64,000 nucleotides of DNA. Origin: Gigaspora rosea (Eukaryota > Glomeromycota > Glomeromycetes > Diversisporales > Gigasporaceae). Within the stretch, counting starts at the first letter, position 1. Every line of letters begins with the position of its first letter. The notes below the pieces were generated by a model that had not been told where the DNA came from, searched no databases, and was given only the letters and a program-made list of their open reading frames with translations. The translations under genes and the position numbers were made by a program. The DNA lies in contig QKWP01000359.1 of NCBI GenBank assembly GCA_003550325.1, forward strand, positions 248,040 through 312,039. The letters run 5' to 3'. Below, piece by piece: positions 23,852-35,791 of this stretch.

Positions 23852-24460
23852 ATTATTTACTGAGAACTTTATTAAGGACTTTTTCAAACTCAATGTCATT
23901 GGCTTCGGTGCCAACTATAAAATATTTTTTGAAACTGCTTGCTTTTTGTTCTAAATAGACTTTTCAACAAAATTGTGCAATAAATAAACAACGCATTTAT
24001 TATGGCGGAAAAATTTCAGAGCTTTTAATTCCTTATTGATCATAATTTTCAATCATAACGTCTATATTTTATCCGAAATCTTTGAAATTCTTCAAGAATC
24101 GAAGAATCCACTAGAATCGACTGATTTCTCGTGATTTTACATGACATCATGATCTGCAGAGGTCACACATTTTTGCAAAGCGCAATAATTGAATAGCGGT
24201 AGTCTTTCAGATTTTCAAAATAATATCAATAAATTTCCAATTTATAGATATTTTACTGTAATTGAGTCAATTGATTCTATTGACACAATTAAAAGTTGCA
24301 AATTTATTGCTTAGGGACAGCGCAAATTCATTACTTAGTAGTTAGGAGTTAGGATAAACACCAATTACAATCCAATATTATCTTGGGTTTATAAACATAA
24401 AAGCTTTTATTGAATTCTTAATAAAAAATACATATTACAGAGCATAAAATTTAAACAAAT
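23852..24460. other. No supported gene
   Basis: AT-rich 3' flank of the F-box-like pseudogene. No clear repeats or ORFs. Confidence 0.4.
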
Positions 24461-25647
24461 CTAGAAGTCTTGATTTTTTAAACTATTTGAATAAAGGTTA
24501 AAGGCATCATTGAATTCGTTTTCAGCTGTATTAGGCAAATATTTATAAAAAAAATTCATTATATTTGAGTTCTTTAACTTAGTAGGATTAAATGTTTCAA
24601 ACAACCATTTTCGTAATAAACTATCTTGTGATTCTTGCTTAATTGCTGTGAAAGAATCTATTAAGATCTTTCCGATATCATCTAATCGACTTTCAAAAAG
24701 GTAAAATATATCTATAATGATACTATAGTTTAAATGAAACCCCCGATCAATCAACTCAGTAAGTCTTTCTTTAACAACTTTGATTTCAGGTTTGGTCCAT
24801 TCTGATGGTTGCGCTGGTGGAAACAGAATTAAAAGTGATCCTTGTATTACAAGATCATTAACATCCTCACATATTTCAAAATAACCGATTTCTTTCCACA
24901 AAAATACTAGGTCTTTATGTATCAAGATTGATCTCGCAGTTACATTGAGTTGGCGGTTATTTTCGTGTCCGTCCTTCGGGGGATACTCTTCTGGTGAATT
25001 ATTTGGCGCAACATTAAATTTTCTTGGCGGAAATGGTATAAATTTTTTGCATAATATTAGATCCTTGATTTCATCATAATTCTTCTCTAAAACAGTTGGT
25101 GCATAATTAATAGTATGAGGACCTCCAGAAAGAAAGTGAAAGAACTCCATATCATTGCCTTTCAAGTACAAATCAGCGTTGAATAAATTAGAAGCTTCTG
25201 TTAATAAAAACAGATAAACGGTGAGAGGCAGATTACTCGCCCATGGAATTATTTTTTGTTGTAAAGTTCTCATTCTGTCTAAATCGACTTGTCCTACACT
25301 ATGTGCGATCTTTAATTCAATAAGTTTTTAGTCGTAGTTACCATAGTGGATAAGAAGGCGCTGTACAAAGTATCTCGAAAGGATTCCACCTTTAGTAATA
25401 ATAGCACGAACGACTGCAACCGAGATAAATGGGGGACCTAGCCTAATAGCATGAAAAGACAATGAACCCTCCCAAATTGAAAAATAATTCACTTTGCCTT
25501 CGCTTGAGAGTCTTTACAAATAAATGACCACCTTTTTGCAACTTTAAATTAAATTCATAGGATTTTAATATATTTAAAGATATATATCATAACTTCATTG
25601 GGTAGTTCATATTGAAAGAAAGTTTTCTTGTAATTTTTCATAGCCAT
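24461..25647 (-). pseudogene. F-box-like paralogue family pseudogene
   Basis: An intact 270-codon frame (ATG 25273 to stop 24461) is the C-terminal two thirds. The homologous reading continues upstream through GPPFISVAVV, KGGILSRYFVQRLL and HYGNYD, broken by an in-frame TAA near 25332. Further up it requires at least two frame changes back to ATG 25647, where ELPNEVMIYIFKYI resembles an F-box start. Ordered motifs in the intact part include ASNLPLTVYLFLLTEASNLF, GNDMEFFHFLSGGPHTINYA and LCKKFIPFPPRKF. I recall this arrangement from an expanded glomeromycete F-box-like family (not searched). The 270-codon frame alone would lack the F-box. The frame extends into family-like sequence before the annotated ATG, so that ATG is unlikely to be the ancestral start. 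Confidence 0.65.
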
Positions 25648-26451
25648 CTTAACAATAAAATTCATAAAAGAAAGTTGAGCGAAAGCAAAGGTTCAAATTA
25701 TATTGATCTGCATAATAAAAAAGGTTTACTTATTTTGTCAAATTGGTTTATTTTGAACCCAATAAGTAATTTTTAAAGATTAGAATATTTGGATTAATTA
25801 TATTAATTAACGTCACCAGTTACGTAACAAAAGAATATGCAAGTTTGTTAAACCAAAATGAACAAATTAGTAATCATGTTATGTTATATTAACAAAAATT
25901 GTGTAAAGCTGCACAAAAGATGATTCGTAATAATTCCAATATTAAAATTATATTGACACCTTGATTCGGTTCATTAAATTGAAATTTTTGAATCAGAAAT
26001 TCAGTTAACAATAAACATAAGTGAATGGACATTTTTAAATGCAATTATTTGTTTGTTATGGAAATTTGTATGTTCACATATACTGACAAGCACCGTTATC
26101 CTTAATTTAATATAGATAATTATTGGATCTAATATCGGTTTTATTTTATTTTTCGCCAATTTCAGTTTAATTTGAAATAGCATCGATTACCGATAGTGAT
26201 TGGACTTTAAAAAAAGCAGCAATTAAGGATCACCTATTGTTTCGTATTGTTAGTCCCATCACTAAATTGATAATTTATATATATTTATATTTTACTTATA
26301 AGTAATCTATAAGTTTTTTTTTATGAACAATGAAATCTAATTTATCTTAAAAGCGTCCACTTTTGAGGTAAAAAAAAAATTTAACTTCTTTCATTAAATA
26401 CCCAGATCCGTTTCCCTTAATTTATTTTCTTAAATAAACATTTTAGACAAA
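25648..26451. other. No supported gene
   Basis: AT-rich. 'cgtattgttagtcccatc' at 26240 also occurs near 19742, hinting at a shared dispersed fragment. Confidence 0.4.
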
Positions 26452-27006
26452 ATGTCTAACCATAATTTCCATTTTGTTATTACTACTGAACCATCTTTGA
26501 TTAATCAAAAAAAAAACAATAGATTACCAGTCATTGAGGTACCTTTTCCACCTTCGATTGATTCAAAAAAAATAATTACAAGAAAAAAGAACAAGATTTC
26601 CACAAAACCACCGAATGCGTATTTTATTTCAGAATGCAATACATTAAAGAGCTCCATAATAGAAATTATTATTTGTCTATGAGAATTATTTCTCCCACCA
26701 TAGCTAATTCATGGAGGAAAGAGCCTTATCATGTTATTAAATATTATGAAAAAATCGCAAAAATAGGTTTTAGATATACTACAAATAGTATTTCTCCATA
26801 ATAGAAATTATTATTTGTCTATGAGAATTATTTCTCCCGCCATAGCTAATTCATGGAGGAAAGAGCCTTATCATGTTATTAAGTATTATGAAAAAATCGC
26901 AAAAATAGAATTTAGATATACTACAAATAGTATTTTGTACTATATTGTAACAGCAAATAAAGGCATTTTCCCATTAACTAAAAGACTAATTAAACCTATA
27001 TTATAA
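26452..27006 (+). pseudogene. MATA-HMG-like HMG-box gene, frameshifted and internally duplicated
   Basis: The frame from ATG 26452 encodes IEVPFPPSIDSKKII and KISTKPPNAYFI, the lead-in and first helix of a fungal MATA-HMG domain. At about 26629 the frame shifts. In the next frame RMQYIKEL, ISPTIANSWRKEP and HVIKYYEKIAKI supply helices 2 and 3, including the conserved SWR.EP. A 142-bp segment (26652-26793) is repeated in tandem (26794-26935), so the helix 2/3 portion occurs twice. The first copy ends in SP-stop-stop and the second runs to 27006. The family (sex-locus-like HMG proteins, greatly expanded in Rhizophagus) is a DNA-binding nuclear factor family. This copy cannot encode an intact box as read. 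Confidence 0.7.
26652..26935 (+). repeat. Tandem duplication, 142 bp x 2
   Basis: Both units begin 'ctccataatagaaattatta' and differ at few positions (acc/gcc, aaat/aagt, aggttt/agaattt), so the duplication looks recent. Confidence 0.85.
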
Positions 27007-27354
27007 TATCATATTTTTTAAGTATTATGTATTATGTGAAAAAAATTTTAATGTAGACTTAGTATTAATTATTCAGGTAAGGCTAAGCTTAATTTGCGGC
27101 ATCAATCTGAATGATACAAATTGTGTAAATTATATGCAGATATGTAATCAAGCTTAGAGTAAGTCATAATTTGGTTAAAAATTGTAAATATAATATAATA
27201 AAGAGTATATATAGAAGGTAATTAAGGTAATTATAAAAATAGAATAACTTTTACTCATGAAATAAGTTCAATGAAGATCTCTCTTATATAAAAAAGATAA
27301 AAAAAAAATTGTTAATAGATGTGCGAAACTAAAGATATAATATTTTAAAACATA

Positions 27355-27460
27355 GGTATTTATATTACTTACTCGAAAGTTTAAATAAATAAAATTTTAT
27401 AACCACAGGTATTTATATTACTTACTCGAAAGTTTAAATAAATAAAATTTTATAACCACA
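27355..27460. repeat. Tandem repeat, 53 bp x 2
   Basis: 'ggtatttatattacttactc...ttataaccaca' occurs twice with period 53. It is followed by T-rich low complexity at 27478-27540. Confidence 0.8.
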
Positions 27461-27899
27461 GATGTTCTTTAGTCTAGCTTTTTTTTTTTTTTTTTGATAC
27501 TTTTTTTTTTACTTTATTTTTTTTATCTTTTTATTTCTTTATCAAAAATGTTTTTTTATAACAACTTTGAATATAGAAGTATTTTACAAAAAATTAAAGA
27601 AGGAGTCAAAGTTTCTGTTTTGAGTAATGTCATAGGTGAAGATATTAGACATTCAATATTGGGAGACATGTGAAAAACCAAGAGACTCTTTACTACAATA
27701 CTGCAAGTAGTATCTAGTAAAAATAGATAGATAATTCATCTTGATGAAAATCTGGATTTGGAGCTTGAGGTATCAGCTAGTTATATAAGTTTTAGCTATT
27801 GCAAATTATAATTCAAATACAAGAAATATATATGATGATGTATCAGAGGAATTAGATGGACCTGAAACAAATATTTCAAGTAAAGAAGAAATAATAAAA

Positions 27900-28839
27900 T
27901 GGATGCTAGTAATGAAGGTAGAATTATATGGGTAGATGAAATTGTCGCTATTGATTCTCGCCAAGTGTATAGTTCATATTTTAAAGCCTCTGTAGTACAT
28001 ATTTTTGATATTACATCAGCATCATCTTGACAATTTTTTGAATGCTTTTTACTAGTTGAATATGCATATGAATATGAATGATTCTGAAGCAATTTAATCT
28101 GGATAAAATTTATACATATTATTCGCATATTAACAATAATGATATATATTCGTTGTTCTGATATCTGTGACTATTGGTCTGCTACACAAGAGATGAGTAG
28201 TGTTGCATTATCTTCTGAAAATTATATATTGTATAAGTGATTTTAAGATATTGTTAAATACTTAACCTTAACTGATATAAAAAAAATTGATGATCTATTT
28301 TTTTTGCCCAGGAGTTTTATAATGCATTTAATGAGAATCTTTTTAAAGCAATTACACCTGGTAGCTATTTGTGCATTGATGAATATATATGTTAGTAAAT
28401 AAGTAAAATAGATAAAGAATCCTTTTAACAAAAAATACTAAGAAAACCCATCCAATAGGTTGTGAATTTAAAACAACTGCAGATGCTTAAACTAACTTAT
28501 TTTTGTACTTAGATCCTGTGGAGCCTTCTAAGTTTTTAATAAAAAAAATTTTTCTAATAACTATACTGTATGCCAACAGTTGCAAGTTTATTGCAATTAA
28601 CTGAGCCATAGTTCTATAGTAACAGAACTATAATTGCGAACTCATGGTTTGGAAGTATAGATATATGTATTACTTTATATAAATATAGTTGCTTTTCTAT
28701 TTTACAAATAAAAAATATTGCTACTAACCAAAAAACATTTCTTCTGATATTACAAATATTCTTGAAGATAGATACAGATCATTTAATAGTTAAACTAGAA
28801 AACTAGATAGTGTTTGTCTTATTCTGTGTTCTATTTATA
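27900..28839 (+). pseudogene. PiggyBac-like transposase relic, 5' part
   Basis: Heavily decayed but colinear. Around 28310-28390 the reading is PRSFYNAFNENLFKAITPGS then YLCIDEYM, matching the piggyBac (DDE_Tnp_1_7) segment with the first catalytic aspartate. At 28440-28545 there is RKPHPIGCEFKTTADA and LYLDPVEPSKFL, a typical follow-on block. Multiple stops and frame changes occur. The protein is cut at 28839 by the 28848-32834 insertion and resumes at 32843. The upstream limit is a guess, since 27541-27900 gives only weak signals. Confidence 0.6.
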
Positions 28840-29722
28840 ACTATAAGTAGGGTATTGACTTGACAAAAAAACTGTTGATCGATAATTGATCAAAAAAAAT
28901 TTTTTTTAATCGATCAAACATCAATTATATATACTTGATCGAGTATGATCGATCAAGAATATAATTTATAACCTCAAGTATATAAAATCGATCAATCATT
29001 AGGCCAATCATTAATCGATTATATTATATTTATCGAATCAAATAATGCAATCTTATATAATTACATCTCTCTTAGAGGTTATATCTATCTGTTCATCATT
29101 TAATAAGTTTCAACCCGTTGACTTAATGCTAATGCATTATTTGGTTCAATTTTTAATGTTTATTGAATTCTGCAGACGATTCTTTAATTTTCTCTCTCAT
29201 GCAATATGTTGTATAGTGTTGGCTCAATGCTTATATTAATAATAATAATTTTTTTTTTTTGAATTTGCTCTGCACGTGATTGTTCATAATTATTTATTGT
29301 GCGCTAGCCCCCACTGACTTCGTACCAATGCATCATATAACGATTTTTTTTGATTTATTTGAATCTGCAAGCAGTATTTCGAATTGCTATATATTGCATT
29401 ACACCATGTTGGCTTAATGCCTTCATTATTGAGTTTGATTTCTGGTGACAATTTAAGACTGTAGGCGAATCTTTTATATTAAGACCCAATGAAATTGGTG
29501 TAATATCTGCAAGTATATTTGCACTGCTTTCTATCATATACATTTGAGTTTGTCATCAACCATGTTGGCCATTTTCGAAAAATCACGGCAAAATCTACTG
29601 CTTTAAGAAATTTGGCTTGTCCAAGAGGAGAATTCACCTGCTTCGTTCCTCAGGTTCTCAGGGATGATGCTGTTCCTCACTAAATCATTCATACTAGATA
29701 CGTATATACAGTAAAGATAATA

Positions 29723-30361
29723 TCCCTTAGATTGTAGTAGAACACAGACAAATTTGCCTGCGTTTTTGCACTTTTTTAGTCTGATTTACTTTTTTAAAAT
29801 ACTAAAATAATTAAATAAAACTTTGTACAATTATATTTGAAAATAAGGATTACTTTTTTGCAAAATTAGTTTTTATATTATAAGAAAATAAATTATAGTT
29901 ACATATAAGCTGAAAATAGATAATTTAAGAAAAATTTTTTTAAAAAATTTTATTACAATCTTTTTGTAATCTTATTTAGTCTTAATTTTAGAACTATAGT
30001 TCTTAAGACAATATTGTAGTTTATATAAAGGATGACAACTTTCATTATTGCAACTTTAATGATTTACTTGTAAAAATTAAGACTTGTATTAGAAGTAAAG
30101 ATTTTTTTAAAGCAGGAACATATAAAATTTGAAAAAATCTAAAGAAAAATTTTAATAGTAAAAATGCCAATACAAGAACTTTAAACATTTATTATATTAA
30201 AGTTTTCTAATGATTTTAAAAAAATTTTATAACAAAGTTACTAAAACAAAACTTAAAGAATATTTTTTACTTAGAAAAGATATGGCTAAAATCAATCTTT
30301 AAAATTTTATTAAAAATTTTAAAATACGCAGGCAAATTTGCCTGTGTTACAATCTAAGGGA
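29723..30361. mobile_element. TA-flanked MITE, 639 bp
   Basis: Ends TCCCTTAGATTGTA and its complement, each followed inward by the palindrome CAGGCAAATTTGCCTG (mutated to 'cagacaaatttgcctg' on the left). TA borders at 29721-29722 and 30362-30363. Confidence 0.75.
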
Positions 30362-30419
30362 TAGCCTAATATACGCTTATATTGTCTTTGATGACTCAAG
30401 GAAATCCACATATATTATT

Positions 30420-30816
30420 CTGGGCAATCATTGGAATCGTTATCCCAACGTTTGTAAAGTTCAGAATATCGATGTAGTGTATCTTCAATAAGTTCTTTTC
30501 CTTTCATAAAGATGATTATAGAGCTTATCATCTTTATTTCGAAGGTTTGGAATAGTGTACTTTCGCTTGAAATTCTCAGAAAAATTGCACCACGGCTATA
30601 GATATCTGTTCAGTTATAACGCCTGCCTTGATAGACCAATTTGTCACTTTGATTTGCCTCCATGTATTGAAATGTTTTCGAATGAAAAACTCTGAATGAC
30701 ATCATATGTACATTAAAAGCTAATTGATATTTCCTTGGCAATGCGTAATTTATCTGTTCATCATCATCTGCATTATTATCCCTTGTTACCTTATAGAAGG
30801 GATAATGTTGTGATGG
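30420..30816 (-). pseudogene. Coding relic of an unknown protein
   Basis: A minus-strand frame is open for 68 codons (30816-30613) with clear protein character (DDDEQINYALPRKYQLAF, MMSFRVFHSKTFQYMEA, YQGRRYN). After one stop the reading continues as IYSRGAIF. With a frame change it goes on as ENFKRKYTIPNLRNKDDKLY and LIEDTLHRYSELYKRWDND, to a stop near 30420. Probably a fragment of a transposon-borne or captured gene. The family is not recognised. Confidence 0.45.
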
Positions 30817-31103
30817 TCAATAATGTTTTGCAATAATGTTATGCAAACTTTGCTTCTAACGGAGATAGCAGCTGGTCTGCTTGTAGCGTGCATCTTCTCC
30901 TGACAATGAAAATATTGTTAGCATTCCATTGTGATTCTAAATTAGGCAGCTAATTCAAACCTGCTTATCTGATCTCATGTGTGATCATACTCCCGATAAG
31001 AATTAAAAGTTGATCCTGGTATAACCGAATTGCCACTGGCATATCCCTGCTTAGCCATTTTTGATCTGTTAACTTACTGTGTAAGTCAAAATGCATAAAA
31101 TAA

Positions 31104-31338
31104 TTAATGTGACAGATTAAAATGAAATCGGATTAAAATGAAATTTTTCTATTTTTTAAGCAAAATTTTAAAATTTTTTAGGGGACATTTTTGGGGTTTT
31201 TTTAGCATTAGGGTTAGGGTTTAGGGTTAGGGTTATTAATAAATGAATATATGTGGGTTTTATAAGCTTTAAAGGTGAGCAAGAAAGGTCACCAGTTTCA
31301 TTTTAATCTGATTTCATTTTAATCTGCCACAATTAATA
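31104..31338. mobile_element. MITE with telomere-like core
   Basis: Inverted arms GACAGATTAAAATGAAATC and the complement at 31300-31327 ('gatttcattttaatctgcc'). At 31208-31234 the centre holds 'ttagggttagggtttagggt', a TTAGGG-type run. Confidence 0.65.
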
Positions 31339-31430
31339 ATAATCCTCATCATATGGAAGAGCGACCAATAAGAATAGCTTATCCCATGGGTACTATATAA
31401 CAACCCGTGCTTTTTTTCCTAGGTTATTTT

Positions 31431-31481
31431 CACCAGTCTATATGAAAATCATGTGTTACATGATTTTCATATAGACCAGTG
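31431..31481. repeat. Perfect hairpin, 19-bp arms
   Basis: GTCTATATGAAAATCATGT and its exact complement are separated by 3 bases, with imperfect extension on both sides. Confidence 0.8.
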
Positions 31482-31635
31482 TGATTAACGTTAAGTTTTG
31501 ATCTTTTAACAGTTAAAATTTTTGTTTACAGCAAACCCTAATTAAAAGTTAAAGATCATGAACTAAATTCAAGATTATGTAATCAACAAGACTTAGTATT
31601 TCTTTACCAGTCTTAAAATAGTCATATTTACTAGG

Positions 31636-31870
31636 GAGTAGGTTTTAAAATTGGCATAGACAGGCGAAAAGACTATTAGATCTGGTGGGTTTTAAAATTG
31701 TCATAGAAAGACAAATGACTATAATAGATTCGAAGAGTTTTAAAATTGTCATAGACAGACGAAAGACTTTATTAGGTTCGAAGGGTTTAAAATTGTTGTA
31801 AGCAGGTGAAGGACTTTACTAGATACTAAAAGTTTTAAAATTGTTATAGGCAGATGAAGAATTTTAATGT
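31636..31870. repeat. Degenerate tandem repeat, about 58 bp x 4-5
   Basis: Units start 'ggttttaaaattgtcatag', followed by 'acagacgaaagactttatta' and variants. Confidence 0.75.
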
Positions 31871-32340
31871 ACTTTATTAATTTTTAATTCAATAAAAAAA
31901 AAAGGTTTATTTAAATATTTAAAATATTATTTATTTTTTTTATTTTTATATTATTATCACGTTTTTTAATGGTCTAAAAGGTTTAAAGCGAGTAACGTTT
32001 AAAAATATCATTCAAGAGTAGTCTTGAATATGCCGAAGGTTCCAAAGATAATAGGAGAGCTTGAACTTGAAGAATTAAATTCTTAAATTCGTTTTTCATA
32101 CTTGATAGCTTATGAAACTGGTTGAGGCACAGCCATTTAAAACACTTGTTATTGTAGTATTCTTTACACGAGAGATTCTCTGCAATTTGAAAATTTCTTC
32201 AGTTAACTGTTTTTTGCATTCAATTTTATTTTTTTTTAAAAAATAAATATAATAGGTCAATTATTAAAATAAAGGTTAAATTACTACAGTAGCTGAGTTG
32301 TGTTGCACACGTTGTTACGTCATACCCATGAGATAAACTA

Positions 32341-32467
32341 GTTATTTAATGAATATCGGTGAACACGGTGCATTCCACAGAATAATAGTAAACCACGTGG
32401 CCGAAGGCCACGTGAATTACTATTAATCTGTGGAATATACCGTATTCACCGATATTCATTAAATAAC
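32341..32467. mobile_element. Hairpin MITE, 127 bp
   Basis: Arms GTTATTTAATGAATATCGGT and the exact complement at 32448-32467. The central palindrome is 'ccacgtggccgaaggccacgtg'. No target duplication beyond nearby TA. Confidence 0.7.
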
Positions 32468-32842
32468 AAGTATGTATTTGCGCAAATCATTTCACTTCTC
32501 AGATAACCATGCACTTCGTTGCACTCTGTTTCTGGTATAGAAAAAAATTGCTTTTATTTAATTTGATTATGTTGTAATTATTAATATAGACTAAAATATG
32601 TACGTTATTAAATTCAAAGATTACATTTTAGAAAGGTAACTATTGCGCATGAATTGTTATCTTCCTGATATATATAATCAAAAAACTTTTAGTTGATCAA
32701 ATATATATTCATTTGATCGATTAGCACTATCAATCATTGATTGACCCATTGTTGCTTGAGCACCTTAATTGGTGCTCAATTATTGAACCAAATCGATCAA
32801 TGATCAAGCACAACATAATCGAGTCAATACACTAACTATAAG

Positions 32843-33110
32843 AATATTGTGCTTTTGAATAGTTGTTCAACAACTAATTTAGAAACTAAAATCAAAAAAT
32901 ATATTAAAAATTATGGTATTGTAAAATTTTTGGGCTTACTATTTTTGATAGATTTAATGCAAACAGGTTTGCTATTAATATACTTAATAATCTATGAGAT
33001 AATACACTCTTATATCATAATGTTCTTACAATAAAATATTCGGAAAAATCAGATTTTTGCCTTTTGCAAAAACAAATAGCTTTTTTTGCATACTGTTAAT
33101 TTGTTCTAAA
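32843..33110 (+). pseudogene. PiggyBac-like transposase relic, 3' part
   Basis: Directly beyond the right target duplication, one frame reads KIFGLTIFDRFNANRFAINI then NTLLYHNVLTIKYSE with interspersed stops. This resembles the piggyBac C-terminal region and completes the reading interrupted at 28839. A 61-residue ORF in another frame here is not meaningful. Confidence 0.45.
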
Positions 33111-33775
33111 AAAAATTTAGAGCATGTAGACTTTTTAAAGCGATTAGTATTTTCAATTTTAATTATTATTTAATTAAAACAATAGGTGATTATACCAAAA
33201 AAAGGCAAAACCAAAATTTAAATAACAAAGAACATGATTTTATTAGCATTTAGAACGATCTTACAATGTTTATAACTTAAAAGCAAAAGTATTTAACACC
33301 ATTGTATAAATTGCTACAAGTATACAACTATCTGTTGCAGTTGCTTAAAATTATATGCTTTGTATATGAAGTGCTGGTCTTTCCATATTCATAATGCATT
33401 TGCTACAATAACAACAAGGTATAAATTTTTTTTTATATATTTATTGGTATTTGATTTATTATTTTCTATTTGTATAGTATTTGATTTTTTTTAGTAAGCT
33501 GTGAGATGGCCTGTAATAGTATCTATATGTAGTACATTTATTATTGCTAAATAAATCATATGTTTAAAGCTAAATAAATTTTTTAATTATATAATAAAGA
33601 GCAATAAAAATAATATTTTTATATAGTGCAGCATTTAATAATTATTTGAGTGCATGGTTATAAAAATTTATTTATTTTTGTATTTGCTATAAATTTTTAA
33701 AATATACTATTAGTAGTACAAAATGCGAAATCCTATCTATTAAATTAATAAAATTATCAATTTAAATATATAGAA

Positions 33776-34402
33776 AGGGAATAGAAATTTGTCGCACCCG
33801 TGACATGTCGCACCCCCCGATTCGGCCAATCAAATCGCACGATTTTGTAGGCAAAAAATTTTATTTTTTAAAAATTCAAAATTTTACTAGTAAAATGCAA
33901 AAATAAATAAGCGATATCAAAACATATAATGTAAAATTTTATTCTGAACAACTTTTTCTAAGTCATAAAAATAGATTATCTTAGTAAAAAAAACGTTTTA
34001 TAAGAAAAATCAAGAATTTTGAACATTAGCACATATAAAACTTTTTTTTTACTAATATAAATCTATCTTTATGTTTAAGAATTATATGTAAATTTTATGC
34101 TAAACAACTTTTCCTAAGTTAAAAAGGTAGATAGTTTTAGTAAAAAAAAGTTTTATATGTGCTAACTTTTGAAATTTTTGATTTTTCTTATGAAACGTTT
34201 TTTTTTTACTAAGACAACTAACTATCTTTATGACTTAGAAAAAGTTGTTCAGAATAAAATTTTACGTTATATAGCATGCTATTTTATATAAATTTTACAC
34301 TTCATTATGTAAAATTTTTAATTTTTAAAAAAAATTTTTTTTGCCTATAAAATCATGCAATTTGATTGGCCGAACCAGGGGTGCGACAAATTTATTTTCC
34401 CT
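33776..34402. mobile_element. Palindromic element, copy A (about 627 bp)
   Basis: Long inverted arms of about 300 bp, with ends AGGGAATAGAAATTTGTCGC and the complement of AGGGAAAATAAATTTGTCGC. They contain GCACCCC, 'cggccaatcaaat' and 'tacttagtaaaa'-type words. Centre near 34090. It matches copy B at 36181-36819. No ORF and no clear target duplication. Confidence 0.8.
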
Positions 34403-34560
34403 ATTAATAATATTAGAGTACATAGTATTTGTCATAAGCTCATGCTAAGAAAAAAAATAAGTAGTTTGTAGCGATCAGGTATTATTTCCAAAAAAGATAA
34501 TATTTTAATAATACTTTTACCATTTTACACGGATTTCTATATTTATTATGGGTGTTTCTA

Positions 34561-34893
34561 GGCATCTCCCGCGGGAGATGTATCTCCCGCGAAATTGGCC
34601 AATAAAAATCATTCAATGTGATGATCGATGCCAAATTAGCGAATAGTTAATCGCCCTTGGTGTAACATAACACGATCATGCAAATTTCAAAACAAACGTT
34701 CGCCTTTTCAAAAATCGTTTATTTCTTGAACATTTACATAAGAAACTACCTTTCGAGCCTAACAAAAAAATTTTCCCTGTCCAATTTTACTATATACATC
34801 ACTAACACTAACTCTTATACAAACCCTAACACTACCTTAAACGAATTTGGTTGTGGGAGATATATAGCTTATATATAACCTGCAAGAGATGCC
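34561..34893. mobile_element. TA-flanked MITE, 333 bp
   Basis: Ends GGCATCTC and GAGATGCC are bordered by TA (34559-34560, 34894-34895). The left end also holds a 'gcatctcccgcgggagatg' palindrome. The short ORF inside it is unsupported. Confidence 0.65.
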
Positions 34894-34895
34894 TA

Positions 34896-35603
34896 TAATT
34901 TCCCATTTATTATTTACCGATTTAATAAAATATATTATATTTAGATCAACAGTAATCTTTATGTACATCATACATACTGATTGAATAGTAGAGTAATTGA
35001 GCATATAAAAATACCATGAATTTTTTTCCTAATCCAAAAAAGAGGATTCATGGTAAATGATTATCGATCATGAATTTAACGGAAATATTCTAATAAAAAA
35101 ATCTTAACCAAATTTGTATTATTTATGTTACTGTTATATGAGAACACCACATATTTTTTTTCGAATATAGTAAAACATTCAGTTTTACATCGTACATACT
35201 GATTGCAACGGGCATATATGCTAAGACACGCTATCCGAAAATATTTTGTATCAGTATATATATTACATCAAATAGCATTTATTCTAAGCCACATTATTAG
35301 TTAGCGATGATTATGTAAAAATAAAAAACTTTTTTTTTATTTATCATCAAAAAAAGAAAAAAAGCATACACGTTATTACTGACACGTATTGGAGTTACAT
35401 TTGTCTAAGCCATTATAGTGGCAGTTGCCTTAAAATACCTTTTTTTAAAAAAAAAATTAAAAAAAAAGGGAAAAAAATATATACAATATTAGCGGGATTT
35501 ATCCTAACCATAATAGTGCGGTTATTCAAAAATCTTATTTTTTTTTAATTTAATTATAAAAAAATAGTATAAGCCATCCTAGTTTTTTTGGGTTAATTAT
35601 TAC
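34896..35603. other. No supported gene
   Basis: AT-rich with a diverged repeat of 'tacatcatacatactgattg' at 34971 and 35190, and poly-T/poly-A stretches. Confidence 0.4.
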
Positions 35604-35791
35604 CTGAACCCGAACATGTTCATGAACTTTGAACTGAACTCATACTGAACAAATATTTCAAGTCCGAGTTCAGTTCGGGTTCATAAATTTTGGGTTCAGT
35701 TCGGGTTCGAGTTCGAAGATCTGCAAAATTTAAAGTTTGGGTTCGGGTTCGACCGAACCCGAACCGAGCCGAACCCAACTTCGGAACACTA
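35604..35791. repeat. 'Gaacccgaac' dispersed repeat, copy 1
   Basis: Begins CTGAACCCGAACATGTTCAT and ends GGAACACTA. Filled with 'gaactgaac/gttcagttc' words in both orientations. A second copy in the same orientation is at 37690-37871. Confidence 0.7.

Larger units (their letters stand above)
28848..32834. mobile_element. 3987-bp element with exact 8-bp target duplication inside the piggyBac relic
   Basis: ACTATAAG is identical at 28840-28847 and 32835-32842. Termini TAGGGTATTGACTTGA and the complement of TAGTGTATTGACTCGA match in 14 of 16 positions. Subterminal regions on both sides are rich in 'ttgatcgat/atcgatcaa' words (28875-29030, 32690-32810). Eight-base duplication and subterminal repeats fit the hAT superfamily. 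No intact transposase was found, and the interior hosts several smaller elements and one coding relic. Confidence 0.75.
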
